NCBI GenBank assembly: GCA_023213395.1
Contig: CM041465.1
Location: forward strand, 19,840,001-19,904,000
From: Cycas panzhihuaensis
Taxonomy: Eukaryota; Cycadophyta
DNA: 64,000 bases
Reading direction: 5' to 3'
A program made the translations under genes and the position numbers. The notes beneath the pieces are model-generated. The model worked only from the letters and a program-made list of their open reading frames with translations. It was not told where the DNA came from and ran no database searches. Positions 23,605 to 35,828 of this stretch are shown one piece after another. The first letter of the stretch is position 1. Every line of letters begins with the position of its first letter.

Positions 23605-23616
23605 TGGTATCAGAGC
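23605..23616 (+). promoter_or_regulatory. Primer-binding site, initiator-Met tRNA type
   Basis: TGGTATCAGAGC immediately after the LTR is the standard plant Copia primer site, complementary to the 3' end of initiator Met tRNA. Confidence 0.9.
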
Positions 23617-25211
23617 GGTAGGGTCCTACATAGTTGAAGATTGATGGTGAGTGGGGCGGTGGGATCGTTGGTTGTCGGGTGATGCCGTCTAACCTAAGAT
23701 GAGTCTTGAGGGTCCATCAACCCCATCATTATATAGAAGTAGGCATAGAAAATCAATGATTATTAGAGGATAAGGGTTTTTGGAGTCAATAATTAGGCGT
23801 GAAGACCAAGATCATGGTTGGAATTAGCTTGTTGGGGGTCATCTAAAGTTGGTTGAAGATTTGTTATAGAGATTGATACCTACAGAGCACATACTAATGG
23901 TGATTTAGTGAATTTAAGGATATCCAAGCATGTGTACATGTAAGTTTACTATATTCCTCATCAAAATACCATAAAAATAAATAAAAAATGGGTCATTTTT
24001 GGTACTACTTGCTATCCAACCTTTGTATAAGCACCAGTGGACGTGATTGAAGCTTGTATTGGCAATTTTTTATCTAAATATAAGTGATGGGTTGAAGTCT
24101 ACAATAGTAAAAAGCTATTTTTATTATTTTTTTCTGTATTTATAAGGATTTTGGAGACTCGTGCATATATAGAGCTTAAAACATCCATATAGAGGTTGGC
24201 CAGATACATGTCAACAAACCTTAGTCTATTTTGTCACCTCTAAATACTGGTTGGGCTATTTTCATCAAATTTGAGTCAATTCTGTGTTAACTGGGTGTTA
24301 TTCACCCTATCTAGGCACTTATTATCTTGGCTAGTCATTATTTCTCTTGTCTGGGGGTGTTTAGGAGGTGGTTGGGCCCTGTACGAACTGTTTACCAGTT
24401 GTACTAAAGGAGTTTGTACCCATAAACTTCTTTATTAGTAACTTGAAGGGTGCAATCCATGTATGTTCTACAGTGGCTATTATCCACATGGTGGGCTCTT
24501 GTATGAAGTAGCTGGGGCTTAGATCTATCCATATACTAGCCATACTACAAGTGTAAGCCTCTTGTTTGATGTGTTAGTCAGTATGTGGTATGCAAGCCAA
24601 TTTTGAGTTATAGCAGCTACATCCTTTGAAATCACGTAGTGCAACTTTATATATCACCTTTTGATGATATTTTACTAAGTTGAGACCTTAGTAATATTGT
24701 TGAGATAATATAATAAAGAAATAAAGCACGTGGGTTAAGTGATGAGGTGTGGCTAATCATATAAAGTCACAATTATTAGAATATACCCTCTAGTATATTC
24801 TTTTTATAATTCAACTCTATAAAAGGCCCTTAGACCATTAATACTTGGATATATTTACCTAAGGTGAACTACTTTGATTATATTTGAAGCATCCTTGAGC
24901 TGTTTTAAACATGGATCGAGGCATTTTTTGTGATTTTTTGACTTGGAGACCATGCACCTTCACCTTGTGAAGTTGTCCTTGTTCCTTGAGTACCATTTCA
25001 CTTGCCTTAATGCTCTTTTTTGGTGCTAACTTAAGGCGTTTATGGTCTATTTGGAGGAAGAAGTAGTTAATGACCTATATTTGTGAGTACAATCAGTGTT
25101 TTAAAGCCTCCAAGGATCACTCTTCAACTAAAGGAGGATACAAGGGTGTATTTCTATCCTTAATACATTCATCTGGTGTCATGTGATTTATATTAAAGCC
25201 TGTTGTTCAAG
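23617..25211 (+). other. Long untranslated leader of Copia B
   Basis: About 1.6 kb between the primer site and gag with no coding signal. Copia C has a collinear leader of about 1.5 kb, so length and content are a family trait. It contains loose repeats of a GGTTGGGC-type motif near 24245-24380. Confidence 0.65.
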
Positions 25212-26037
25212 ATGGAGAAGCTCATGCCTAAGGTTATTTTTAATGGTAACAATTTCAACAAATGGAAGGCCAATATGGAGCTTATATTGATGGTGAACCA
25301 ACTCTGGGGAATCACTAAGATGAATCTTGTTTCAGTTTGATTTGACCATAAGGAGCATATCAAACTTGAAGAAAAAGTAGTTTATGGCCATTGGATTACT
25401 GAAACTCTCATTGGTGCTAGACCAGAGGGCACTAGTTTATAATCTGGATGACCCAGCCAAGATTTAGATGAAGTTGTGTGATACTTTTGAGAAGAAGAAG
25501 ATGAATATGCATCTTGCATTGATGTTGGAACTACTTAATTTAAAAGTTAAAGATGAGAATAATATTAGCTCCTACCTGAATAAAATAACTGACTTGAGGA
25601 ACAAGCTAGAAGAATTAAATCATAACTTTATCGATGATGTGCTTTTATTTGCAATAATTATGTTGAAGCTACCAGTTGTATTTGCCACATTCCAGACCAT
25701 TTATGGTAAAGATAAAGTGATGGAGGTAAAAATTTTTGATGTGCTTAAAAACCTAATTTTGGTAGAGGACTCCAAGCTAAAACATCATGGATTACTTGGA
25801 GCTTATGGTTCAAGTCAAGCCTTAGCCATCAAAACTCAGAGGAAGGAGGCCCCTAAGGAGGAGAAAATTACACAAAGGTCTGGAGAAAGCTCTCAAGACA
25901 AGAAGAAGTTTAATAGAGAGTGTAATTATTGTAAGAAGGATGGTCACCGCGAAAAGAACTGTTGGTTCAAGTATCGTGACAAGTGCAAAGGTAACCAAGA
26001 TGATAAAGGAAAGAATGTTGCTACTTATTGCATTTGA
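25212..26037 (+). pseudogene. Copia B gag
   Basis: Starts at ATG 25212 (MEKLMPKVIFNGNNFNKWK). After early stops and a frameshift, the 25468-26034 stretch is open (LCDTFEKKKMNMHLALMLEL, then SYLNKITDLRNKLEEL). An intact CCHC knuckle CNYCKKDGHREKNC is at 25918-25960. Gag forms the particle and binds the element RNA. Confidence 0.88.
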
Positions 26038-29000
26038 GGGCAGACCTTATTAGTTGAATTAGATTAGAGAGACTATTGGGTGCTAGATTCTGGAGCACAG
26101 AAGTATATCTCTTACCAAAGATAAAACTTTAATACATTGAATGCAAATCAAAGTGGTACTAAGATCATTCTTGGAGATGCTCATGTGTTGCCAATAGGTG
26201 GTATCGATGAAGTTTCCATTATAGGAGGTAAGTTTTCTGGGGTATATTATGTACCTAATATGTAGTTGAACCTTCTGTCTACTCCAGATATTTGCAAACA
26301 AGGTATGAAAGTGGAGCTCTATAATGATAAGTTCTTAGTAAAGGACCCAAAACAGAACTTTGCTATCATAGCTACTGCGAAAGTCAGGGATAACTTCTGA
26401 GTGTTTGAGAAATTTCAATCTCAAAAGAAGTCCTATGCCTTTACTGCCAGCACAGATGATGGAAGTAAATAGTGGCACAATCACCTTGGGCACCTTAATT
26501 ATAGGAGTATTGCACTACTGAAGAGGTTGAAGATGGTGGAAGTACTGCCATCAGTTTCCTACTTAGATGGTGTATGCGAAGGGTGTATGTATGGCAAGCA
26601 TCATCACTATCCTTTTGCTTGGGATAATGCCTATAGAGCTAAGGAGAAGTTGGAGCTTTTGCACTAAGATATTATGGGACCATTTCCAAAGCGTTCGATA
26701 TCAGGAGCCTGATATACACTTGTGTTTGTGGATGATTACACCAAGAAAGCCTGGGTTTATTTTCTCAAGAACAAGTCAGATGTATTTGATCACTTCTGTG
26801 AATGGAAAGCAATGGTTGAAAATGAATGTAGTTGCAAAATAAAATCTTTACAAAGTGATAATGGCAAGGAGTACAACAATAATGCATTCAATCAGTTCTT
26901 CCACAACCATGGTATAAAGTGGGAGTTTACAGTCCCATATACCCCACAATAGAATGGAGTTTCTGAAAGAAAGAGTTGTACTATGATGGAGATGGTGAGG
27001 TGTATGGTACATGTTAAAAACCTACCACCGAAATCTTAGGTAGAAGCTATGGCGACTGCTGTTTATATTTTGAATAGGGTACCCACTCAAGCAATTCGCA
27101 ACATAACCCCTGAAGAGAAATAGATCGATCGAAATCCTGCCATTATCCATTTAAGAATGTTTAGGTGTATTACATATGCCTACATCCTAGATGATACTGG
27201 AAAGAAGTTGGATCAGAAAAGTCTAAAGTGTATATTCATAGGGTATTGCATGGAGAACAAAGCCTATAGACTATGGGATCCATAAGGGGAGAAGATTATG
27301 GTTAGTCAAGATGTTAAGTTTGATGAGTCATCAACATATCATGCTAAAAGATCATCAGAGAAACATTTTTACCCTCCCCTTCTCCCATTCCCAAATTCTT
27401 TAAGTGAAGAGGATTATGAGCCAGTTGTTGTAGCACCTAGGGAAGTAGAACCAAGTGGGACAAGTAATACTGAGGATCCACTACGAGATGAAGTACCTCT
27501 AGCACTGGGTCCTTCTATACCTTTATGGGTAAGGAAAACTATTGAAGATTTTAGTGTGGTGATGAAAATCCTAATTGATAATAGATGAACTAGAAGTCAA
27601 CATGCTAGTTGAACTCTACTGGTAGACACCAATGATTCTAGTGATCCTAACTCATTTGCTAAAGTGAAAGGAGACCCAAGATGGAGAGTTGTAATGTAGG
27701 AAGAGTATAGTTCTCTGATGAAGAATGATATATGGGATTTGGTCCTACTCCCTCTATTGAAGAACCTTGTAGGATGCAAGTGGGTCTATAAAACAAAGTT
27801 TCACTTTGATGGAGAGGTGGATAAGTATAAGGCCAGACTTATTATGTAGGGATTCAAGTAGAAAGAAGGAATTGACTATGAGGAGATGTTTGCACTAGTC
27901 TCTAAAATGACAATGGTCTGCTTACTCATTTCCTTAGTAGTTGCATTAGATTGGGAGTTACAGCAGATGGATGTTAAGTCTGCATTCTTTATTAGGGAAC
28001 TAAAGGAGGAGATATATATGTCGCAACCTCTGGGATTTGTTAAGGATGGCTAGGAGCATCTTGTTTTCTATCTGAAGAAGTCAATCTATAGCCTAAAATA
28101 AGCACACTATGCTTGGTATGAGAAGATTGATGCCAAATTGAAAGATGAAGGTTTTGAAATTTCAAAACTCAACCCGAACCTATATGTGAAAAGAAGAGGG
28201 ACTTCTGTAGTTGCTTGCGTGGTGTATGTGGATGATCTAATCATCGATGGTAATCATGGAAAGGCTATAACCAAAGTCAAATCTAATTTGGAAGATTCAT
28301 TTGACATGATGGATCTCAAGAAACTTCACTATTTCTTGGGCATTTAGATTAGGCAAATGGAAGACATAATCATGTTATTGCAATCACAATATGTGAAGAA
28401 CTTACTAGAGAGATTTGGAATGCAGCACTATAAACCTGTTGCAACACCATATGTAAAAGGTATAAGATTGCAGAAGGACATGGCCCAACCTTCTGTAGAT
28501 AAAACTAAGTATCATCAGTTAGTAGAGAGTCTTATCTATTTGACTCATACCATGCTAGATATTGCCTATGCTATTGGATTGGTTTCCCGATACATGCAGA
28601 ATCCTTAGGAGCCTCATTTAGTGGTAGCAAAGAGGATTTTGAAATATTTAAAGGGGACAATCAATCTTGGCCTTGAATACCATAGAGATGAGAAGATTAG
28701 GTTACATGCTTACACAGATGCTGATTAGGGAGGAGATTTTGATGATTGGAAGTCCACTACTGGATACCTATTTAGTATTGGCAATGGATTTATTTTATGG
28801 TAGTCAAAGAAGCAGTAGACAATGGCACTATCTTCTATAGAAGAAGAATATCAAGGACTCAGTGCTAGTATGAAAGAAGTAGTGTCATTGCAAGGTCTCT
28901 TAGAATTTCTTAGTGTTTCTAATAGACATCTAATTCTCTTTGTTGATAATCAGAGTACCATTCATCTATCAAAGAATCTAGAGTTTCATGTGCATACGAA

Positions 29001-29118
29001 GCATATCAAGATTCAACACCATTATATTCATGAACAGATCAAGTCAAGAAAGTTACAGGTCACCTATTATCTGAGTGAATTACAACTTGCGAACATGTTT
29101 ACCAAGCCACTCACTTAA
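26038..29118 (+). pseudogene. Copia B pol: protease, integrase, RT, RNase H
   Basis: Protease: YWVLDSGAQKYIS near 26070-26110, with DSG intact. GAG-pre-integrase: WHNHLGHLNYRSIALL near 26470-26525, with the C-x-x-C of CEGCMYGK. Integrase: FVDDYTKKAWVYFL (26722), SDNGKEYNNNAF (26857) and WEFTVPYTPQ (26922). RT: LQQMDVKSAFF (27958), VVYVDDLIIDGNHGK (28226, YVDD intact) and LLQSQYVKNLLERFG (28375). RNase H: DFDDWKSTTGYL, SSIEEEYQGLSASMKE (28831), FVDNQSTIHLSKN and TKHIKIQHHY, with end ANMFTKPLT (29115). Of about 23 internal stops roughly 13 are TAG, often where copy C or the family has Gln or Trp. Confidence 0.9.
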
Positions 29119-29268
29119 GATCAATTCACGAAGATACATATCAGATTAGGACTTACCACTATTATCCTTGAGGGGGGATATATCGAAAAGGATAAACAAG
29201 TTGTAAGATAGTCCCAACCTTCATGATAACTTAACTACTACACATTGCAGGTTCTCCATATTCACATT

Positions 29269-29277
29269 AAAGGGGGA
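29269..29277 (+). promoter_or_regulatory. Copia B polypurine tract
   Basis: AAAGGGGGA lies directly before the 3' LTR start TGTTAATGTGG at 29278. Confidence 0.85.
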
Positions 29278-29640
29278 TGTTAATGTGGCAATTAATTATT
29301 AAGCCACTTAGTTCATGTTAATGTGGTTTAATTAAGTAAAAAGATGTGAAGCTAAAATATATGACTTATTTGGAGGGTCATAACCCTAATCGAGTGATAC
29401 CTCTTGGAGAGTATAAATGCCTTGAGGCCTTGTATATTCAACATTCAAGTATTCATTATGCAATAATCAAGTGATCTATCAAGGATCCTCTTTGTGGTGG
29501 GTTTTTTTTCAAAAGGATTTCCCACGTAAATTCATGTGTACTGTGCAACTATTTTCTATGTTTTCTATTTGTTGCTTGTTGTGTATGGTTAAAGATCCTA
29601 TGTATGGGAATATTTATGTATGATTTCATGTTCTTGAATA
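29278..29640 (+). mobile_element. Copia B 3' LTR
   Basis: 363 bp, TGTTAATGTGG to TTCTTGAATA. Same length as the 5' LTR with about 13% mismatch. Confidence 0.9.
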
Positions 29641-29645
29641 TTCTC

Positions 29646-29855
29646 CACCATTAAATAGAGATTTTTCTAGCTTAATAAAAGTATTATTCTTCTTATATTG
29701 GAGTAATAGTAAGTATGCATGAGTTAGTGTAGAGTATCCTTTTATGAGCTCACTCTTTTATTAATGTTATTAGGAATTTTACATTAACATCCTACGATCT
29801 CAAGAAGAAAGGTTGGTAATTAATTTCTTCCCAATCACACTCCATTTTATGATCA
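29646..29855 (+). mobile_element. Gypsy G 5' LTR, fragment 3
   Basis: Resumes with CACCATTAAATAGAG as in the other LTR copies and ends ATTTTATGATCA. The three fragments together make an LTR of about 920 bp. Confidence 0.82.
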
Positions 29856-29861
29856 TATTTT

Positions 29862-29873
29862 TAGTATTAGAGC
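29862..29873 (+). promoter_or_regulatory. Gypsy G primer-binding site, decayed
   Basis: TAGTATTAGAGC matches TGGTATCAGAGC at 10 of 12 positions, 6 bases after the LTR end. Both changes are C/G to T/A. Confidence 0.65.
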
Positions 29874-29987
29874 ATGTGATCTTTATTGTAGGGACTTGAA
29901 TGGTACAAATAAGGAAAGGATACCATGAGAAAGAAGAAGTTTTTCTTGTGTTGCAATCACTAAGAAGATAAAGAAAGAATCTAAGCA

Positions 29988-30584
29988 CCATGGCTAAAAA
30001 AGAAGATGGAGAAATCAAATTTGAGAAGCTTGAGAAGAACATAAAAGTTTTGATACAAATGATGACTCAACTTCTACCTCTAGTTAAGGGCAAAGGAAAA
30101 GAGAAGGAAGTTGAAGGAGGATCCACGGATGACCATAACCATGAAGAAAAATAGGAGGAGACCTTGAAGCACTCATTTGAAAAAACCAAGGGTACTTCAT
30201 CTCATCAACCCTTTAAGGTGGAGGAAAAGTTGGTCATTCCAACTTATGATAAAGAGGTAAATGCTAAAAAGTTAGACCATTAGTTGGATAAACTTAAAAC
30301 CTACTTTACAATTTATGCTTATAATAATACTCAAAAGCTTTCATTTACTAGGCTCAAGTTGTGAAAACATGTATTGACATGATGGAATGCATATTTGAAA
30401 ACTCATGATATATCTTCTTTTTTATTGGATGGATTTTAAAATGGTAATAAAGAATCAATACTACCCCATAGGTCATGAGGAAGACCAATGGGTCACTTGA
30501 TAATATTTACACCAAGGGAGATATGTATATATTCAAGATTATACTTCTTTATTTTTCAAGTATGGCATGTTACTTGGTATCAGT
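29988..30584 (+). pseudogene. Gypsy G gag, N-terminal part
   Basis: From ATG 29988 (MAKKEDGEIKFEKLEK), a charged helical region with an acidic spacer. Then KLDH followed by LDKLKTYFTIYAYNN and LSFTRLKL, the gag core pattern. Stops fall at Trp and Gln positions. Gag is interrupted by the solo LTR and continues at 31459. Confidence 0.75.
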
Positions 30585-30589
30585 ATGGA

Positions 30590-31453
30590 TGATTTAGGAG
30601 GATCTACCATATGTTTATAGGATGCAGAAAATACTAAGCATTGGCATAACTAAAAGAGATATGGCCAAATGGTATCAAAATTATATGAAATTTTGTGTAA
30701 AGGAAGAAGACATATCCCACGATATGTGTACAAAAGGTGGGGTTCAGAAAATGTCATTTGTTTAGAGTTCCAGCCTTGTTTTTCATAAAATTAATCCCAC
30801 ACCTAGCAGAAAAATAACAAATACATATTATCATTAAATGAATAAAAATATATCCAATGACATCCAAATGAGATAAAATTTTGAGAAAGTGAAGGGGATA
30901 TACATTTCTATATGTGTACCAAATTTGAGCTAAATTGGAGTTCGTTAAGGTTAGTTACAAGCCACAACTTTTAAGAATTGCATGAAGGCCACTTGGACAA
31001 CATGCATTCTGGTGGTTAGTGGTTATACTTGCATGATTGCCACTTGTTAAATATGCAATTTTGGTTTCTTTATGTAAATTAAGCCCTATTATGGGTTGGA
31101 GAGGTGGTTCTTGGAGGTGAAAGGCACTTGACTTAGGAAGCATCCTTGGAGAAGCATTTTGGAGGGTTGTAGTCCCCCTTATGGTATAATTGTATCATTT
31201 ATTCCTTATAATTTAACCATTCTTTTGCTAGTTGATTTCTCCACCATTAAATGGAGATTTTCATAGTTTAATAAAAGTACTACTCCTCATACTTTTGGAG
31301 CAATGTCAAGAATAAATGATTTGGTATAGAATTTCCTTTTATAGGCTCATTTTTGTTTTGATGTTATTGGGATTTCTACACTAACTCCCAGGATCCCAAG
31401 GAGAAAAGGTTGATAATTGACTTCTTCACCAATTAAGCTCTATTTTGGGATCA
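30590..31453 (+). mobile_element. Solo LTR of the Gypsy G family inside gag
   Basis: 864 bp from TGATTTAGGAGGATC to TTTTGGGATCA, flanked by a perfect 5-bp duplication ATGGA (30585-30589 and 31454-31458). It has the same structure as the LTRs at 8552 and 35360. No internal sequence follows it, since gag resumes at once, so it arose by LTR-LTR recombination of a related element inserted into this one. Confidence 0.85.
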
Positions 31454-31458
31454 ATGGA

Positions 31459-31860
31459 TGAACACAACACTCTTATGAAATTTATTGAAGGATTACATAA
31501 TTACATAAGGAAGGAACTAAGACTTTTTAAGGTTCAATCCAATAGGGAAGCAAGTAAAATGACTATTTCAATAGAAAATAAAAGTAAGAAACCTACATTC
31601 ATATCTAAAGATTCTACTTTTACTTCTAATAAGTATGTAAAGCATCTTAAATTACACTCATCTAAAAGGAAAGAAGAAAAGAATTAATTTTGTTCAAAGT
31701 TCTAACTATTGTGAGCATTGTGATATTAGTGGTCATGTTGCAACAAAGTATTGGAAGTTGCATCTAGAGCTAAAGCCAAAGCATATTAAGGACATGGAAT
31801 TAAGAAAGAAGGAAAAGAGAAAACACTACTTTATAAGGTGGAGCTTCAAAGTGAAAGAGA
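31459..31860 (+). pseudogene. Gypsy G gag, C-terminal part with zinc knuckle
   Basis: FIEGLHNYIRKELRLFKVQS is the conserved end of Gypsy gag (open 31445-31687). A knuckle follows at about 31707-31760, CEHCDISGHVATKYW, where the last Cys of the CCHC has become Tyr. The reading frame shifts near 31688. Confidence 0.78.
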
Positions 31861-31899
31861 ATAAGAGAAGGTTACTCTACTTAAAAATTATAGAGATGA

Positions 31900-32260
31900 T
31901 GTTATAAGGGAGGAATTATTTCACTTGAAGCTTCGAGTAGGAAATAATGCTATTGCTTCCATTATAGATCTGGGGAGCAAAAAGAATTTGATCTTAGAAA
32001 ATTTGGTGAAGAGCATTAGGTTGGTAACTACTCCTCACCCTCACCCATATCCTCTTGGTTGGATCCATAAAGATGTGGAAATATAAATATCAATGTAATG
32101 TACACTTAAATTTTCCATCACTAATGCTTTTATTGATGAAGTAATATATGATGTGGTATCATTAGATGTGTGCCATGTTATACTTGGGAGTCCCTACTTG
32201 TGTGATCGAGATGCACTCTTCTATTAAAGTAAGAGAAAGTACTAGTTGATGAAGGATAAT
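31900..32260 (+). pseudogene. Gypsy G aspartic protease
   Basis: ASIIDLGSKKNLI near 31955-31990 aligns with the D-[ST]-G-S-x-x-N-[FL]-I site, here DLG. A DVCHVILGSPYLCDRDA block near 32165-32215 matches the ILG-x-P-[WY]-L flap end. Stops are frequent and the site is inactive. Confidence 0.75.
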
Positions 32261-32499
32261 AAGGACTTCATCATAAAGGTTATAAAGAAGAACTTAGATA
32301 AGATAACATTAATTTCAGCCACTCAAGCAAAAAGAATGATCAATGCATGTGGAAAATTTATCATCTTAATGGTAAGGAACAAAGAAGAGCCAAGAGATGA
32401 AGGAGGACCTTCTACTCATATTCTTCTTGTATCACTTAAATAAATACAATAAATTGAAGAGTTGAAGATAAGATGACATTTTATTTAAACATGTTGATG

Positions 32500-33050
32500 G
32501 GCTACTTCCAAAGAGAAAGATAGATCATGAAATCACTCTTGTAGGAGATGTACCATTGCCTAATGCTACTTTGCATAGACACTCCATTATAGAGAATAAT
32601 GAGATAAAGAGGCAAGTTAAGGAGTTTCTTAATCAAGGGGTCATAAGACTTTCATGTTAACCTTGTGGGTCACTAATTGTCTTAGTGCCTAAGAAGGATG
32701 GAGGATGGAGAATGTGTATATATTTTTGTGCTTTAAATAAAATCATAATTAAAAATCACTATCCCTTATCTTACATAGATGATCTGCTTGATCAAATTTA
32801 GCATGCTTGTTAATTTACTAAGTTGGATTTAAAAAGTGGTTATCACCAAGTTAGGGTCAAAGAGGAGGACACATGGAAGATAAACTTCAAAACAAAGCAA
32901 GGACTCTTTGAATGGATGGTTATGCGTTTTAGATTATGTAATTCTCCTACAACATTTATGAGGTTAATGAATAAAGTGTTAAGGCCTTATTTAGATAATT
33001 TTATTGTTGTCTATCTTGATAACATTCTGATTTTTAGCAACACATAGGAG
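32500..33050 (+). pseudogene. Gypsy G reverse transcriptase
   Basis: In order: FLNQGVIRLS, LVPKKDGGWRMC (32685), a KNHYPL stretch, then open 32823-33047 with [24 protein letters not shown] and [11 protein letters not shown]. The catalytic YLDD is YLDN here, so a metal ligand is lost. Several stops occur upstream. Confidence 0.88.
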
Positions 33051-33069
33051 GAACATTTATAGACAAATA

Positions 33070-33830
33070 ATAAGTTTTGAAGACTTTAGATAAGCATCAT
33101 TTGAAGCTTAATGTGAATAAGTGTAAATTTGGTAAGGAGAACTTGGTTTTCTTGGGCTTTGTGGTTGGAGGAGGAAAGTTGAGCATTGATCTACTTAGGA
33201 CTCAAGTCATCCTCAAATGGCCTAGGCTAATAAACACCATGGAGGTGAGAAGTTTTTTAGGAGCTTGTCAATACTTAAGAAAGTTTATTCTTCATTTCTC
33301 ATAGGTTGTAGCACCTCTACATGGATTAACAAAAGTTAGTAAAAAGTTTACTTGGGGTTCTAAGGAGGAAGAAGCTTTTCTTCTTTTAAAGAAGAAAATT
33401 TGTGATTGTGACGCACTGGTTTTTGGCAATGTCAAATTGGTAAAGGCCTTTTGAAGTAGAAGTTGATGCAAGTGGAAATACGATGGGAGATTTCCTCATT
33501 CAAGAGGGGAAGCCTATTACTTATCATTCAAAAGTCTTCACCCCTTAAGTGAAAAACTACCTAATATATGATCGGGAAATATTTGCACTACATCAAGCAT
33601 GCAAGCATTTAAGGTCCTACTTATTTGGAAAAGAGGTTGTAGTTCATAATGATCATAAGCCTCTTTAAATTTTGTAAACCTAAAGTAAATTATAGTAAGC
33701 AAGACATATGAAGTGGATGGGTTATTTACAATAATTCAATATTGTAATTAAGTACAAAAGGGAATCTACTAACAAAATTGTTGATATGTTATCTAGACCA
33801 CCTTGTTCCACTTCTTCTTCTTCTACTTTT
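33070..33830 (+). pseudogene. Gypsy G RT thumb and RNase H
   Basis: HHLKLNVNKCKFGKENLVFL and VRSFLGACQYLRKFI (33077-33304) are the RT connection. RNase H follows in a shifted frame: PFEVEVDASGNTMGDFLIQE near 33448-33500, then YDREIFALHQACKHLRSYL and NDHKPL, ending DMLSRPP near 33785-33805. Confidence 0.82.
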
Positions 33831-33869
33831 GTTTATAGTTCTGTTATAAGTTTATAGGTGGAGCTAATG

Positions 33870-35190
33870 CATCATGAAGAGTACAAAGATTTGTACAATG
33901 AAAAAAGACTTGAAGAAAGAATTACAGAACCTAGCAAAAGGAAGACCTTCCCAGCTTGCTTGGAAGGATGGTTTACTTTTCAAAGGGGAATAACTCTATG
34001 TTCCATGAAAAGGAGACAAGATTAAGTGGCTTAGAGAAACCCATACTTTTAAAGTATCTGGTCACTTTTGTATACATAAGACTTTAACAAACTTACGAAG
34101 ATATGTTGTATGGTCAAAGATACAAAATAATGCAAGCAAATATATAAAAGGATGTGTAATATATAATACTTCTAAGCCTTCTTCTAGAAAATTAGGATTA
34201 TATACACCACTACCTATTCTCACTAGGCCTTGGGAAAGTATCTCTATAGATTTCTTACGGGGACTTCCCATGACTAGGAAGGGACATGACTATCTCTTTG
34301 TTGTTATAGATAGGTTCAGTAAGATGATATGTTTAATACCTTATAAGAAGACAATCGTAGGAGTAGGGGTAGTTGAGTTGTTCTTTGAGCATGTATGGAA
34401 GAATTTTGGCTTACCTTCTTCCATCATTTCAGATCAGGACACTTGATTCCTTTCATAATTTTGGAAGATATTATGGGAGATGATGGACACCATATTGAAG
34501 AGGAGTAGAAGTTTTTATCCTCAAACAGATGGACAAATTGAAGTAATGAATAGAACTTTAGTACATTTGTTGAAGGGATATAATTCCAAGCATCTAAAGA
34601 CTTGGGATAAATCATTGGATTTTCTACAATTTACATTTAATAGGGCAATGCATTTATCACACTCTAAAGCACCTTTTGAATTTCTTTTGGGATACTTACC
34701 TCAAAATCCATTTGACATAGAGTTTTCCATATAAGTTAAGGAAGGATCTACCAAAGAGAAGGAGGGGCATGACAAGGCTTTAAGATATTTGGAGAAGATC
34801 CAAAGAGTCCATAAAGAAGTACATGATCAACTTCTAAAGACTCAATAAAAGTACAAAGAAAGACATGACAAGCATAGACAAGAGTGTACTTTTCAAGAAG
34901 GAGATTTGGTATGGTTATACTTGAGTAAGTAGAGGTTGAAAGGAGAAGGCAAGAAACTCAAACTTATAACGTATGGACCATTCAAGATTTTGAGAAAAGT
35001 AGGTGGCAATGATTTCCAACTTGATGTTCCACCTTATATGCAAATATATTTGGTAGTATGTGTTGAATATTTGAAACTCTTTAATCCCTCTATGCTATTT
35101 GAAGAGTAGGACCAATTCACTTTACTTTTAGTTGAGGACTTGTATTTGGAAAGTGAGGAGCCTCTTAAGGAGGATTATATCTTGGAGAAA
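33870..35190 (+). pseudogene. Gypsy G integrase
   Basis: N-terminal zinc region near 34045-34170 (HFCIHKTLTNLRRYV, GCVIYNTSK, with one Cys of the pair changed). The core has SIDFLRGLP with GHDYLFVVIDRFSKM (34240-34325), IISDQD (34425) and SFYPQTDGQIEVMNRTLVHL (34510). The C-terminal domain has FQEGDLVWLYL (34890), YGPFKIL and NDFQLDVP (to about 35040), then an acidic tail. It would insert the element's DNA copy into the genome. Stops and one frameshift near 34440 inactivate it. Confidence 0.88.
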
Positions 35191-35359
35191 TAATCCACTA
35201 AAACAAGACATAAGACATATGAATCTTTTAGGATTGGAGTAGTAGGATATTTTCTTAGTAAGGATAAGTGGTTTAGTAGGTAACAAGGGGAGCAAAGTTT
35301 CTCTTATCTTTAATTCTAAGCAAAATAGGAGTTAGTTATTTTCTAAGGAATGGCAGCCA
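35191..35359. other. Gypsy G untranslated 3' region
   Basis: Short non-coding stretch before the LTR. AAGGAATGGCAG next to the LTR start is a weak polypurine tract. Confidence 0.5.
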
Positions 35360-35580
35360 TGATCTAAGAGGATCTACCATATATCTAAAGTAAGTAGAAA
35401 ATACTAGGCATTGGCACAACTAAGAGAAATAGGTCTAAATGGTATCAAAATAAATATGAAATTTTATGGAAAGAAAGAAGACATATCTACTACATGTGTG
35501 TAAAAAATGGGGTTAAAAAAGTATCATTTGATTAGATGACAAGCCTTATTTTGTAGAAAATAGCTCCAATAGCCAACAAA

Positions 35581-35624
<44 letters not shown>

Positions 35625-35828
35625 ATATATATATATATATATATATACTATTTTTAAATCAATGAAAATGGGGGGAAATGATATCTAAATGAGCTAAACT
35701 TTTGAAGGAGTAAAGGGGACATATGTTTCTATATGTGTATCAAATTTGAGCTTAATTAGAGTTTTTTAGCCATAGGTACCAAGGAATAACTTTTTAGAAT
35801 TATATAAATACCAATTGGATAACATACG
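35360..35828 (+). mobile_element. Gypsy G 3' LTR, fragment 1
   Basis: Starts TGATCTAAGAGGATC. Contains an A run and TA microsatellite (35578-35647) not present in the other copies. Cut at 35828 by Copia A; the last five bases ATACG are the target-site duplication. Confidence 0.85.
35578..35647. repeat. Poly-A plus (TA)n microsatellite
   Basis: About 12 A residues followed by about 58 bp of TA repeats with one C interruption. Confidence 0.95.

Larger units (their letters stand above)
23242..29640 (+). mobile_element. Copia B, full length with TSD
   Basis: A 6,399-bp element flanked by TTCTC (23237-23241 and 29641-29645). LTRs of 363 bp each (23242-23604 and 29278-29640) differ at about 48 positions, mostly transitions. 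A Met-type primer site follows the 5' LTR, and the polypurine tract AAAGGGGGA is at 29269-29277. It has the gag-protease-integrase-RT-RNase H order with about two dozen stops and few frameshifts. It belongs to the same family as Copia C (55274-61541). It is nested in the Gypsy G 5' LTR, next to the Tat-like insertion. Confidence 0.92.

Noticed and set aside
23605-23616. Possible tRNA gene
   Set aside because: Only a 12-base complement of the tRNA 3' end; it is a primer-binding site.
26038-29118. Stop-codon reassignment (TAG read as Gln)
   Set aside because: TAA and TGA stops and frameshifts also occur, and related copies have CAG at several of these sites; decay explains it.
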